Assembly: GCF_023703375.1 (NCBI RefSeq)
Contig: NZ_JAMQGO010000011.1
Coordinates: forward strand, 53,622 to 117,621
Direction: 5' to 3'
Source: Lutimaribacter degradans
GTDB lineage: Bacteria; Pseudomonadota; Alphaproteobacteria; Rhodobacterales; Rhodobacteraceae
DNA: 64,000 nucleotides
In this document: positions 34,735 through 43,186 of the stretch, in pieces
Position numbering within the stretch: position 1 is the first letter of the stretch
Layout: each line of letters begins with the position of its first letter
Notes under the pieces: model-generated
Told to the model about the DNA's origin: nothing
The model's input: the letters and a program-made list of their open reading frames with translations, nothing else
Databases searched by the model: none
Made by a program: the position numbers and the translations under genes

Positions 34735-34776
34735 TGCGTCCTCCAGCGGTTGGAATCGATTTGCGCAAGCTTATAC

Positions 34777-34792
34777 ATTCAGAAATCTGCAT
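34777..34792. promoter_or_regulatory. Degenerate SqrR/BigR-type operator upstream of the sulfide oxidoreductase gene
   Basis: ATTC-AGAAATCT-GCAT matches the ATTC-N8-GAAT pattern at 7 of 8 fixed positions. It lies 43 bp upstream of the fusion gene start in the 90-bp gap after cydB, a position similar to the exact site in front of sulP. Confidence 0.45.
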
Positions 34793-34824
34793 CATTTACG
34801 CGCCACGGTGTCACAGTCGAGATG

Positions 34825-35835
34825 TCAATCATAGGAAAGCGCCGTCGCCTTGCCGCGAAACACCGTGTAAGCCAGCACGGTATAGCCTAGGATCATCGGC
34901 AGCACGAAACAGGTGCCGACCAGGATGATGAACAGGCTTTCGGGGGCGCTGGCGGCCTCGTAGATCGTGAGTTTCTCGGGCACGACATAGGGATAAAAAC
35001 TGTAGGCCATTCCGAAAAAGCCTAGCACGAACAACGAAACAGCCGCCACGAAAGGCACCCAGGCAAAGCTGTCGTCGCGCGTGGGAAGGCGGCGCAGCAC
35101 CGCCCAGAGAACCGCCACCAACGCCACCGAGAAAAGCGGCAGCGGCGCGAGCAGGAAAACCTCGGGCACGGAAAACCACTTTTCGAAGATGCGCGCGCTG
35201 ACCAGGGGCGAGGCGAGCGAGACCGCCCCCAGCCCCAGCACCACGCCGAAGATGCCGCCACGCGCCCATTGGACGGCCTTGGCCTGCAACGCGCCCTCGG
35301 TTTTCAGGATCAGCCAGGCCGCGCCGATGAAGCTGTAGGCGATGGTCAGGAATAGTGCCGTCAAAATGGCGAAACCCACGGTCAGCAGCGTGATTTCCAG
35401 CCCCATGATATAGATGCCCAACATGTAGCCCTGCGAAAGCGCGGTCATCAGCGACCCGGCCAGGAACGCCCGGTTCCACGTCTGTTTCCAGTGCGCGGGG
35501 GCCTTGGCACGAAACTCGAACGCGACGCCGCGCAGGATCAACCCGATCAGCATCACCGCGACGGGCAGGTATAGCGCCGTCAGGATTTCGCCATGCGCCG
35601 TGGGAAAGGCCACCAGCAGGATGCCGATGGCCAGCACCAGCCATGTTTCGTTGGCATCCCAGAAAGGGCCGATACTGGCGATCATGCGGTCCTTTTCCTC
35701 GGCCTCGGCGAAGGGGAATAGAACCCCCACACCAAGGTCGAACCCGTCAAGCACGACATAGATCAGGATCGAAAGGCCCATGAGGGTTGCAAAGGCCACG
35801 GGCAGCCAGGTTGCCGGATCTCCGAAAAGGTACAT
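34825..35835 (-). CDS. cydB: Cytochrome bd-type quinol oxidase subunit II
   Basis: A 336-residue membrane protein with about eight hydrophobic segments and the CydB opening VAFATLMGLSILIYVVLDGFDLGVG, followed by GPFWDANETWLVLAIGILLVAFP. It pairs with CydA to form a quinol oxidase that does not pump protons and, in other bacteria, resists sulfide, cyanide and nitric oxide. It starts four bases after the cydA stop. The sulfide oxidoreductase gene follows after 90 bp. Confidence 0.95.
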   Translation of the reverse strand: MYLFGDPATWLPVAFATLMGLSILIYVVLDGFDLGVGVLFPFAEAEEKDRMIASIGPFWDANETWLVLAIGILLVAFPTAHGEILTALYLPVAVMLIGLILRGVAFEFRAKAPAHWKQTWNRAFLAGSLMTALSQGYMLGIYIMGLEITLLTVGFAILTALFLTIAYSFIGAAWLILKTEGALQAKAVQWARGGIFGVVLGLGAVSLASPLVSARIFEKWFSVPEVFLLAPLPLFSVALVAVLWAVLRRLPTRDDSFAWVPFVAAVSLFVLGFFGMAYSFYPYVVPEKLTIYEAASAPESLFIILVGTCFVLPMILGYTVLAYTVFRGKATALSYD

Positions 35836-35839
35836 GGGT

Positions 35840-37225
35840 TCACTCCGCTGGTGTCTGGATTGCGATCGCCTCGGCCGATCGGGGCCTTGGGCGTTTCAGG
35901 TCTTCGCCCCGCGCGGCCTTGCGCGCGAGGTAGAAGAGTACGCCGATATAGGCGGCCAGCAGCACGGCATAGATCGCCAGGTAGGCAGCCAGCGACGTGC
36001 CGACCATGGGTGCGGGCACATCGGCGACGGCTTTCTTGGTTGTCAGCACCCCCTGTACCAGCCAGGGCTGTCGGCCGATCTCGGTTGTGTACCAGCCCGC
36101 CAGCGTAGCAACCCAGCCCGAAAAGGCCATGGGCACCAGCGCCAGCAACAGCGGCCTGGGCAGCCCTTCGACCCCGCCGCGCCGCCACATCACCGCGATG
36201 GCTGCCCAGCTAAGCAGCAACATCGCCATGCCGGTGCCCACCATGATGCGGAAGCTGTAGAACACGGGCGCAACGGGCGGGTGTTCGGGCGTGCCATCGG
36301 CCGCCACGAAATCATTGAGCCCCGGCACGACACCATCGGCATGGTGTTTCAGGATCAGCGAGGCGCCATTGGGGATGCCGATCTCGAACCGGTTTTCGCG
36401 GGCTTCTTCATCCGGCACGGCGAACAGCAGCAGAGGCACGTTGCCGCGCGTTTCCCAGTTGCCCTCCATCGCGGCTACTTTCTGCGGCTGGTGTTCCAGC
36501 GTGTTCAGCCCGTGCATGTCGCCTGCCGCGATCTGGACGGGGATCAGCACCGCGCCCATGACAAGACCGGTTTTCAGCGTGCGACGCAATCCGGCCGAAC
36601 GATCGCCGATAAGCCAGCGAAACGCGCTGATCCCCGCGATCAGGAAAGCCACGGTCAGGCCCGATGCCAGCAACATGTGCGCCAGGCGATAGGGCATGGA
36701 CGGGTTGAAGATGATCGCCATCCAGTCGGTTGCGTGGGCCACGCCGTCGCGCATCTCGAAACCCGCCGGGGTATGCATCCAACTGTTCAGCGCCAGGATC
36801 CAGAAGGCAGACATGGTGGTGCCGAACGCCACCAGAAAGGTTGAAAGAGTATGCAGCCAGCCGGGCACGCGGCTTAGGCCGAACAACATGATGCCCAGGA
36901 ACACGGCCTCGAGGAAAAAGGCGGTCATCACCTCGTAGGCCAGCAGTGGCCCGGCGATATTGCCCACGGTTTCCATGAAGCCGGGCCAGTTGGTGCCGAA
37001 CTGGAACGACATCGTGATGCCCGAAACCACGCCCATGGCGAAAGACAGGGCAAAGATCTTGACCCAGAACCGATAGGCCTGCAGCCACCCGTCGTCGCCG
37101 GTGCGGTTGTAACGCAGCCGGAAGAACAGCAGCACCCACCCCAGCGCGATGGTGATCGTGGGAAACAGGATATGAAACGAGATGTTCGCGCCGAACTGAA
37201 TGCGCGACAGGATAAGAGCGTCCAT
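35840..37225 (-). CDS. cydA: Cytochrome bd-type quinol oxidase subunit I (short-loop, CIO-like)
   Basis: A 461-residue haem-binding subunit. IQFGANISFHILFPTITIALGW carries the N-terminal His haem ligand, and GRQPWLVQGVLTTKKAV is the conserved CydA signature after the quinol loop. The protein is shorter than the roughly 520-residue long-loop form of E. coli, as in the cyanide-insensitive (CIO) group. It oxidises ubiquinol and reduces oxygen to water. It is the first gene of a leftward block that continues with cydB and the sulfide-oxidation genes. GGAGG lies upstream of the ATG. Confidence 0.95.
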   Translation of the reverse strand: MDALILSRIQFGANISFHILFPTITIALGWVLLFFRLRYNRTGDDGWLQAYRFWVKIFALSFAMGVVSGITMSFQFGTNWPGFMETVGNIAGPLLAYEVMTAFFLEAVFLGIMLFGLSRVPGWLHTLSTFLVAFGTTMSAFWILALNSWMHTPAGFEMRDGVAHATDWMAIIFNPSMPYRLAHMLLASGLTVAFLIAGISAFRWLIGDRSAGLRRTLKTGLVMGAVLIPVQIAAGDMHGLNTLEHQPQKVAAMEGNWETRGNVPLLLFAVPDEEARENRFEIGIPNGASLILKHHADGVVPGLNDFVAADGTPEHPPVAPVFYSFRIMVGTGMAMLLLSWAAIAVMWRRGGVEGLPRPLLLALVPMAFSGWVATLAGWYTTEIGRQPWLVQGVLTTKKAVADVPAPMVGTSLAAYLAIYAVLLAAYIGVLFYLARKAARGEDLKRPRPRSAEAIAIQTPAE

Positions 37226-37340
37226 TTAAACCTCCATTCTTGACAGATTAAGTAGGTTGAAAATGCAGGTTTAAACAGGGATGCGACGGCAGGGCGCAGT
37301 TGCTCTTTTCACCGGCGCCGGCGCGCGCTATTCGGGGGCA

Positions 37341-38399
37341 ATGACGCGTATTCAGGACAGATATGCCCAACTTGTGCAGGCCGGCGATTTGCACGCCGAC
37401 CCGGCGCAAGAGGCCGCTCTGCCCGAGTTCGAGCGCATTCACCGGGCATTGGAAGCGCCGGTGAAGCGCGGCTGGTTCGCCAAGAAACCCGACCCCATCA
37501 AGGGGCTGTACCTGTGGGGCGGCGTGGGGCGCGGAAAATCGATGCTGATGGATCTGTTCGTGGATACGGTGGACGTACCCAGACGCCGTGTGCATTTCCA
37601 CGCCTTCATGCAGGAAATCCAGGCCGCCTTGCACGAGGCGCGCAAGACCGGGGTCGAGGATGCGATCGCGCCGGTCGCCAAAGCCGTATCGGACGAGGTG
37701 CGGTTGCTGGCCTTTGACGAGATGCAGATCACCGACATTGCAGATGCGATGATCGTGGGGCGCCTGTTCGAACGGTTGTTCGAGGCCGGCGTGGTTGTTG
37801 TCACCACCTCGAACCGGGTGCCGGACGATCTGTATAAAGACGGGCTGAACCGCCAGATTTTCCTGCCCTTCATAGACCTGCTGAAAGAGCGGATGGAGGT
37901 CCATGAGCTGACCAGCCCGCGCGACTACCGGCAAGATCGCTTGCAAGGCGCAGAGGTGTATTTCACCCCCGCCAATGCCGTCGCACGCGAAAAGATCGAC
38001 ACCATTTGGAATGATTTGACCGATGGGGCGGGTGATGCGCTGGTACTGACCGTCAAGGGACGCAAGGTGGAAATCCCGCAGTATCACAACGGGGTGGCAA
38101 GGGCGTCGTTCCACGATCTTTGCGGGCGGATGCTGGGCGCGGCGGATTACCTGGCGCTGGCCGAGGTGACGCGGGTTCTGATCCTTGAGAACATCCCGAC
38201 GCTGGGCCGTTCGAATTTCAACGAAGCCAAGCGGTTCGTTACGCTGATAGACGCGCTTTACGAAGCGAAGGTGCGGCTGATCTGTTCAGCCGCGGACCAG
38301 CCCGAAATGCTTTATCTTGAGGGCGAGGGCGTGTTCGAATTCGAGCGCACGGCCAGCCGGCTGCGCGAGATGCAGGCCGAAGACTGGGGACAGGCGTGA
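37341..38399 (+). CDS. zapE: Cell division protein ZapE (AFG1-like ATPase)
   Basis: A 352-residue P-loop ATPase with Walker A GGVGRGKS (residues 60-67), Walker B LLAFDEMQ (near 123-129), and the family segments VHFHAFMQEIQ and TTSNRVPDDLYKDGLNR. In E. coli ZapE modulates the FtsZ ring under stress; mitochondrial AFG1 relatives act in protein quality control. I choose the ATG at 37341, which follows GGGGGC and gives the usual N terminus, over an ATG 20 codons earlier. It diverges from cydA across about 115 bp. Confidence 0.93.
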   Translation: MTRIQDRYAQLVQAGDLHADPAQEAALPEFERIHRALEAPVKRGWFAKKPDPIKGLYLWGGVGRGKSMLMDLFVDTVDVPRRRVHFHAFMQEIQAALHEARKTGVEDAIAPVAKAVSDEVRLLAFDEMQITDIADAMIVGRLFERLFEAGVVVVTTSNRVPDDLYKDGLNRQIFLPFIDLLKERMEVHELTSPRDYRQDRLQGAEVYFTPANAVAREKIDTIWNDLTDGAGDALVLTVKGRKVEIPQYHNGVARASFHDLCGRMLGAADYLALAEVTRVLILENIPTLGRSNFNEAKRFVTLIDALYEAKVRLICSAADQPEMLYLEGEGVFEFERTASRLREMQAEDWGQA

Positions 38400-38408
38400 C
38401 CTGATGGA

Positions 38409-38503
38409 GTGCGCGTCCCGCGCACACGTTGCGCCTGCGGTTCTCGCCTTCGGCTGCGATCCTCGGGTTTGCGCTCCGCGCGGGGGTATTTGGGGCAAGA
38501 GGA
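38409..38503 (-). repeat. Dispersed intergenic element, copy 1
   Basis: A roughly 95-bp GC-rich element between zapE and the transglycosylase gene. Its right end (38483-38503) is a 21-nt sequence containing GTATTTGGGGCAAGAG, identical in inverted orientation to 59134-59154. Its left end is a perfect hairpin GTGCGCG-TCC-CGCGCAC (38409-38425). Copy 2 has the same plan, with a GTGCGCC hairpin at the far end. Read on the minus strand, both copies also share CCGCAGGCGCA. Confidence 0.6.
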
Positions 38504-38582
38504 GGGGGAGAATCGGCGCGAAACCGCGCGCGATTTTCTCTGGTGCTGCCGTGACGTCCGTGTACGTGGTATGACGGAGCCC

Positions 38583-39041
38583 ATGAACAGGCGATACATG
38601 ATACTGTCTGCATTGGCGCTGGCGGGTTGCGGTGGGCGAAGCGATGCCCCGAAGGCGGCCCGGGACGTGCCGCTTTACCCCAACGAAACGCCCGAATTGC
38701 GGGCGCTGATCGGGAAATACGCGGATCTTTACGACGTACCGGTGGACCTAGTGCAGCGGGTGATCGTGCGTGAAAGCACCCATAGGCCGGGCGCGCGGAA
38801 CGGGCCTTATTTCGGCTTGATGCAGATTTTGCCACAGACCGCCCGCACGATGGGGTTTCGTGGTGACCCGTTCGAGCTTCTGGATGCCGAAACCAACCTG
38901 CGATACGCGGTGAAATACCTGCGCGGCGCCTGGCTGGTTTCGGGGCGTGACCGGGATGACGCGGTGATGTGGTATGCGCGCGGCTATTACTACGAAGCCA
39001 AGCGGCTGGGGCTGCTGAAAGAAACGGGGCTACGTAGCTGA
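38583..39041 (+). CDS. Lytic transglycosylase-domain lipoprotein
   Basis: A 152-residue lipoprotein: the signal ends in the lipobox LALAGC (Cys14) followed by GGRSD. The transglycosylase (SLT) domain shows the catalytic Glu in VIVRESTHRPGARNGPYFGLMQILPQTARTMGF and the later NLRYAVKYLRGA segment. It should cleave peptidoglycan glycan strands from the outer or inner membrane. The ATG at 38583 gives a minimal lipoprotein signal; an ATG four codons earlier is equally possible, and neither has a well-spaced ribosome-binding site. A strong terminator follows. Confidence 0.87.
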   Translation: MNRRYMILSALALAGCGGRSDAPKAARDVPLYPNETPELRALIGKYADLYDVPVDLVQRVIVRESTHRPGARNGPYFGLMQILPQTARTMGFRGDPFELLDAETNLRYAVKYLRGAWLVSGRDRDDAVMWYARGYYYEAKRLGLLKETGLRS

Positions 39042-39055
39042 GGCGCCCTGCAAAA

Positions 39056-39088
39056 GAAAAGGGGGCCGTTGGATCGGCCCCTCTTTTC
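39056..39088. terminator. Strong bidirectional terminator
   Basis: GAAAAGGGGGCCG and CGGCCCCTCTTTTC pair around a 6-nt loop, with A- and T-runs in the stem ends. On the plus strand it ends the transglycosylase gene 15 bp after its stop; on the minus strand the run TTTTCTTTT follows the hairpin, so a leftward transcript from the 39.1-39.3 kb region also ends here. Confidence 0.85.
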
Positions 39089-39107
39089 CACCTGCCGCCG
39101 TGACTGC

Positions 39108-39269
39108 TCAGACGTTGGGAATGATCGGGTTGTGCCAAGCCTTGGCTGGCCGCGGCTTGCGCAAGCGTGCAGACTTGGTGAGGTCAGTTCCGAAAAGGTG
39201 TAGCATCTGCGGCACTTCCAGTTCCGGTTTCCGCCCCGGTTGGCGGAATGGACGGGTGATTTTCCACAT
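39108..39269 (-). CDS. Possible small basic protein, 53 residues
   Basis: An open frame of 53 codons beginning MWKITRPFRQ and ending AWHNPIIPNV, strongly basic (many Arg and Lys) with no cysteine or membrane segment. Its stop lies 20 bp before the strong terminator that reads leftward with a good T-run, and the codon use (G or C in most third positions) is like that of the neighbours. There is no clear ribosome-binding site at the ATG, although an inner ATG at 39206 has GGAAG eight to ten bases upstream. I do not recognise the family. It may instead be part of a small RNA. Confidence 0.45.
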   Translation of the reverse strand: MWKITRPFRQPGRKPELEVPQMLHLFGTDLTKSARLRKPRPAKAWHNPIIPNV

Positions 39270-39483
39270 TTAGGCAAATTATTGCGAATCGGTCAATATT
39301 TTGTGATTCGAATTCTATGCGCTGGGCGCGAATCGCTTGAAAAGACGTCAAAGTTTCTTTGCGCCGGGGGCGATACATCATGTTAGCAGCATCGCACCGC
39401 TTGGGGCAGGCCCGCCCAACCGGGGTCTTGCGTGGCAGGTTGGCTTGCGACATGGCGCGAAAGCCGCACGGTGTTTGCAAGCT
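39270..39483. other. Non-coding, AT-richer region with clustered GANTC sites
   Basis: The 214 bp between the small frame and the folC stop hold no convincing gene. Three GANTC sites, the target of the CcrM cell-cycle methylase, lie within 49 bp (39286, 39305, 39330), two of them in GCGAATCG. On the minus strand TTGACC followed by CTAAAT at 17 bp is a weak promoter candidate for the small gene. Confidence 0.4.
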
Positions 39484-40761
39484 TTATTGCGGCTGTTGCA
39501 TGCGCAGTACGGCCCCGGCCAGGTAAAGCGACCCGCAAATGAGGATCCGCGCTTTTGGTGTATGGGCCGCGATCTGCGCCAATGCCGCCGGCACATCTGC
39601 AGCCGTCTCGGCGGGCAGTTTCAGCGCGGCGGCGGCGCGGGCGGTTTCCTCGGCGGGCAGGGTGTTCGCCTCGCCGGGAATGGACACGGCTGTCAGACCC
39701 TGCGCCACCTGGGCCAGGGGCCGCAGGTAACCTGCAATGTCTTTCGTGTTCAGCATGCCGCAAACCAGAAAGGTGGGGCGCGGCGGCAGGTTGGCCAAAT
39801 GGTTGGCAAGGGCGGCGCCCGCGGCAGGGTTATGTCCGCCATCCAGCCAAAGCTCGGCCATGGGGGCGGATCGCGCCAGCGGCCCGCCCGAGAGTTTTTG
39901 CATGCGCGCGGGCCATTGGGCGCGCGTGACGGCGGCTTCGGTAGCGGTATCGTCAAACCCGAGATGACGCAGCGCGGCCAGCGCGCAGCCTGCATTTTGC
40001 ACCTGGTGGGCACCGGGCAAGTTCGGCAAAGGCAGGTCAAGCAGGCCGGATTCATCCTGATAAACCATGCGCCCATGTTCCGAGCCCGCGTGCCAATGCT
40101 GACCATGTGCCAGTATCGGCGCACCCAGGCGATCGGCGCGTGCCTCGATCACCTCCAGGGCGGTTTCGTCTTGCGGGCCGATGATGACGGGCACGCCGCG
40201 CTTTATTATCCCCGCCTTTTCGCCCGCGATCTTGGCCAGCGTGTCGCCCAGAAAACTTTCGTGATCCATCGACACGGGTGTGATGATTGTCAGCGCGGGG
40301 CGGTCCACCACATTGGTGGCATCCAGCCGCCCGCCCAGCCCGACCTCAAGCAATGTGTAATCGGCGGGGGTGCGGGCCATGGCAAGGATCGCGGCGCAGG
40401 TCGTTATTTCGAAATAGGTGATCGGCGCGCCTTTGTTGGCGGCGTAGCATTCGTCCAGCACCCCCGTCAGCGCATCTTCCGAGATCAGGTCTCCGGCCAG
40501 CCGGACCCGTTCGTGAAACCGTGCCAGGTGCGGCGAGGTATAGGCGTGAACGCGCTTGCCCGCAGCTTCCAGCCCCGCGCGGATCATCGCCTGGGTGCTG
40601 CCCTTGCCGTTGGTTCCCGCGATATGGATTACCGGCGGCAGGGCGGTTTGCGGGTTTCCCAACGCGTCCAGCAAAGACCAGACCCGGTCCAGTGTCAGGT
40701 CAATGATCTTGGGGTGCAGTGCCATCATCCGCTCAAGGATGGCATCGGATCTTTGTGTCAT
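39484..40761 (-). CDS. folC: Bifunctional dihydrofolate synthase/folylpolyglutamate synthase
   Basis: A 425-residue Mur-ligase-type enzyme that adds glutamate to dihydropteroate and to folates. The P-loop HIAGTNGKGSTQAMI lies near residue 50, with YTSPHLARFHERVRLAG, LEVGLGGRLDATNVV and DGGHNPAAGAAL further on. The start at 40761 (MTQRSDAILERM) is the ATG at the beginning of the conserved sequence; the longer frame runs through non-coding DNA. It lies 76 bp downstream of accD, the usual accD-folC order. Confidence 0.95.
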   Translation of the reverse strand: MTQRSDAILERMMALHPKIIDLTLDRVWSLLDALGNPQTALPPVIHIAGTNGKGSTQAMIRAGLEAAGKRVHAYTSPHLARFHERVRLAGDLISEDALTGVLDECYAANKGAPITYFEITTCAAILAMARTPADYTLLEVGLGGRLDATNVVDRPALTIITPVSMDHESFLGDTLAKIAGEKAGIIKRGVPVIIGPQDETALEVIEARADRLGAPILAHGQHWHAGSEHGRMVYQDESGLLDLPLPNLPGAHQVQNAGCALAALRHLGFDDTATEAAVTRAQWPARMQKLSGGPLARSAPMAELWLDGGHNPAAGAALANHLANLPPRPTFLVCGMLNTKDIAGYLRPLAQVAQGLTAVSIPGEANTLPAEETARAAAALKLPAETAADVPAALAQIAAHTPKARILICGSLYLAGAVLRMQQPQ

Positions 40762-40837
40762 GATGGCCCCTGGCGCCTGTGATCTATGCCTGCTTCTAGC
40801 TTGTGCCGGGCGTGGCGCAAGGCGGGTTTGCGACGGC

Positions 40838-41803
40838 TTAGCCCCTTGAGGCGTCGCCGCTGTTGCCCGGGGCGTCACTGGTTGGGGTTTGCGCCTCGTC
40901 CGCTGTGTCGCCGGACAATTCGCCCGGTGCGGGCAGATCGCCCTTTATCGCAGGGGTCAGGCCCATCAGCATCCGGGTAATCGTGATCAGTTCTTCACGC
41001 ATCTGGGTGCGTGGTGTCACACGATCCAGCATCCCGTGATCCAGCAGGTATTCGGCGCGCTGGAAGCCTTCGGGCAGCTTTTCACGGATAGTCTGTTCGA
41101 TCACGCGCGGCCCCGCGAAACAGATCAGTGCATTGGGCTCGGCAATCTGCACATCGCCCAGCATGGCATAGCTAGCGGTGACGCCCCCGGTGGTGGGGTG
41201 GGTCAGAACGACGATATAGGGCAGCCCTGCCTCTTTCAGCATCTGCACAGCCACGGTGGTGCGCGGCATTTGCATCAAGCTCAGGATGCCTTCTTGCATG
41301 CGGGCGCCGCCAGCGGCGGAAAACAGGATGAGAGGGAGCTTCAGTTTCACCGCTTCTTCGGCTGCGGCGATGATTGCGTTGCCGACATACATGCCCATCG
41401 ATCCGCCCATGAAGCTGAAATCTTGCGCGGCGGCCACGATGGGCGTGCGCCCGATTTCGCCACTGGCAACCAGCATCGCTTCTTTCTCGCCCGTCTGTTT
41501 CTGGGCGGCTTTCATGCGGTCGGGGTATTTTTTCTGATCGCGAAATTGCAACGGGTCGGCCAGCGGTTCGGGCACCGATACCTCGGAAAACAGACCACCA
41601 TCGAACAGCGCGCGAAACCGATCGCGCGGGGTAATGGCCATGTGGTGCCCGCAACTGGTGCAAACGTTCAGATTGTTGCTAAGCTCGCGGTGGAACAGCA
41701 TCGTGCCGCACTCGTCGCACTTGCTCCACAGGTTTTCGGGCACTTCGCGGCGCGAGAAGATCGAGTTGATGCGTGGGCGGACGTAGTTCGTGATCCAGTT
41801 CAT
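40838..41803 (-). CDS. accD: Acetyl-CoA carboxylase carboxyltransferase subunit beta
   Basis: The 321-residue beta half of the carboxyltransferase. The N-terminal zinc ribbon is visible as CDECGTMLF...CTSCGHH (four cysteines, residues about 28-50), followed by [39 protein letters not shown] and [18 protein letters not shown]. The C-terminal 30 residues are acidic and rich in Ser, Thr and Asp, a tail often seen in this order. The start at 41803 matches the family N terminus [10 protein letters not shown]. It is followed by folC. Confidence 0.96.
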   Translation of the reverse strand: MNWITNYVRPRINSIFSRREVPENLWSKCDECGTMLFHRELSNNLNVCTSCGHHMAITPRDRFRALFDGGLFSEVSVPEPLADPLQFRDQKKYPDRMKAAQKQTGEKEAMLVASGEIGRTPIVAAAQDFSFMGGSMGMYVGNAIIAAAEEAVKLKLPLILFSAAGGARMQEGILSLMQMPRTTVAVQMLKEAGLPYIVVLTHPTTGGVTASYAMLGDVQIAEPNALICFAGPRVIEQTIREKLPEGFQRAEYLLDHGMLDRVTPRTQMREELITITRMLMGLTPAIKGDLPAPGELSGDTADEAQTPTSDAPGNSGDASRG

Positions 41804-41861
41804 GCAGGCGGTCCCCGTTGCGACTATGGCCCCAGATAAGCCCAGGGGGCTGGAATTGCAA

Positions 41862-42758
41862 TCAGCGCCTGATTGCCGCGCGCGCAACCAGCCACATCAG
41901 GGCGATGCCGACAAGCTCGGCCAGGTAGGGTGCCGAAAAGAACGGCCCGCTTGCGGAAAGCGCTGCCGCCAGGCTGCCTTGTGGAAACAGGACGAGCGCC
42001 AACCCGCTATCGGGGCCCGCGACTTCGCCGAACAGCAGGAATGCATAGGCGTTGTTGGCAAGGTGAAACCCCATCGCTGCGCCAAGGGTTCCGGTGCGCG
42101 CGGTCAGGTCGCTGGCGGCAAGGCCGAACAGGAAGGCCCAAAGCACGTATTGAAAGCCTTGCACCGAAAAATCGCCCGGTTGCCAATGGGCCAGCGCGAA
42201 CATGATGTTCGGCGTCAGCATCCAGATCAGCGTTTGCCGGTAGCGCGCGGCGATCTGTTGCTGGATGTAGCCGCGGTAGAACAATTCTTCCGCGCTGGTC
42301 TGAATGGCCACCGCCGCCAGCGCCAGTGGTAATGTCAAAAGCCAGAGCGGCAGATTGCGCAGCTGTGCTCCCGCCGTATCACCCCAGAACGGTGGCAAAA
42401 GGTCGATGACGATGAACAGCGCAAAGATCGCGACCAGTGTCAGGCGCATGTCGCGCAGCGCGTGCAGCGGAGGGCCCAGAAGGCTGGCAAACCCGCGCCC
42501 ATGCAGCCGTTTGGCCACGACCAGCACGGCCAGCCCAAGAAAGGCAAAACTGAGCAGCTGGATCAACAGACCTGCCCGCGTGCTTCCATACCAGACCGCC
42601 TGGGCGCTGATGAAAGGCAGGGCTTGCAAACCGGCGTCGAGAAGCCAGCGCAACCCGCTGTTGGCCCCTTCGATCAGTATCACACCCAGCACCAGCCGAT
42701 GCATCTGCGCCGAAGGCCGTGCAGGCGCGGCGAAGTCGCGGTGAGGCGAATAGGTCAT
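41862..42758 (-). CDS. CPBP-family intramembrane metalloprotease, copy 1
   Basis: A 298-residue membrane protein with about eight hydrophobic segments and the CPBP (Abi/CAAX-protease-like) motif 1 [13 protein letters not shown], then FALAHW (His of motif 2) and [11 protein letters not shown] (motif 3). The Glu pair and the histidines are the expected metal and catalytic residues. Such proteins cleave within membranes; bacterial substrates are mostly unknown. The start at 42758 gives a short polar N terminus. It lies 58 bp before accD and is paralogous to the gene at 43565-44452. Confidence 0.85.
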   Translation of the reverse strand: MTYSPHRDFAAPARPSAQMHRLVLGVILIEGANSGLRWLLDAGLQALPFISAQAVWYGSTRAGLLIQLLSFAFLGLAVLVVAKRLHGRGFASLLGPPLHALRDMRLTLVAIFALFIVIDLLPPFWGDTAGAQLRNLPLWLLTLPLALAAVAIQTSAEELFYRGYIQQQIAARYRQTLIWMLTPNIMFALAHWQPGDFSVQGFQYVLWAFLFGLAASDLTARTGTLGAAMGFHLANNAYAFLLFGEVAGPDSGLALVLFPQGSLAAALSASGPFFSAPYLAELVGIALMWLVARAAIRR

Positions 42759-42827
42759 GTCGGGTTCCGGCAAGCTCTGTGACCGGCTGACGTTATCCCA
42801 AGCAACTGCGCGTGGCCACTGCGACAG

Positions 42828-42858
42828 AAAAACCCCGCCCCGAAACAACGGGGCGGGG
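42828..42858 (-). terminator. Rho-independent terminator of the small secreted-protein gene
   Basis: CCCCGCCCCG pairs perfectly with CGGGGCGGGG across a 6-nt loop; on the minus strand TTTTT follows. It lies 28 bp past the stop at 42887. Confidence 0.9.
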
Positions 42859-42886
42859 CGTGGCCACGGTCAACGGCGGCTACTTT

Positions 42887-43186
42887 TTAGCGGGCGCCGA
42901 ACTCGGTGGCTTTGATGCCGCCGCTAAAGACCGAAACCTGGCGGGTGGGGCCATCTGCCTTGCCCATGTCGCGGGGGTCGTAAAAGCGGCTGGCGTTGAC
43001 CTGTTCATCCATGCCGGTGGTGGTCGACACGACGCCATTGTCGCCGATGCCGCGCTCGGCCTGGTGCAAGGTGACGAACGTCTCGTTGCCCATGGTCGAG
43101 ATCACGGTGCCGTCCAGCGTGGTGTCGGCAAAGGCCGGTGCAGTTGCGGCGATGGTCAGGGAAAGTGCGGTGATGATGGTTTTCAT
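42887..43186 (-). CDS. Small secreted protein of unknown function
   Basis: A 99-residue protein with a clear Sec signal (MKTIITALSLTIAATAPAFA, cleavage near residue 20) and a mature part of about 79 residues that is rich in Thr, Gly, Val and Asp, with no cysteine. GAAAGGAGC lies eight bases before the ATG and a strong terminator follows, so the gene is monocistronic and probably well expressed. I do not recognise a domain. It lies between two CPBP protease genes on the same strand, but with its own signals. Confidence 0.75.
   Translation of the reverse strand: MKTIITALSLTIAATAPAFADTTLDGTVISTMGNETFVTLHQAERGIGDNGVVSTTTGMDEQVNASRFYDPRDMGKADGPTRQVSVFSGGIKATEFGAR

Noticed and set aside
37226..37340. 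Possible FNR box or sulfide operator upstream of cydA (TTGACAGATTAAG and ATTC-N8-TTAA)
   Set aside because: Only a half-site fits either pattern, so it cannot be told from chance. The GTTTAAAC palindrome nearby has no known meaning.
39184..39480. Leftward open frame of 98 codons before the small basic gene
   Set aside because: It overlaps the 53-residue frame in another phase, reads through the AT-rich promoter-like region, and has no ribosome-binding site or motif.
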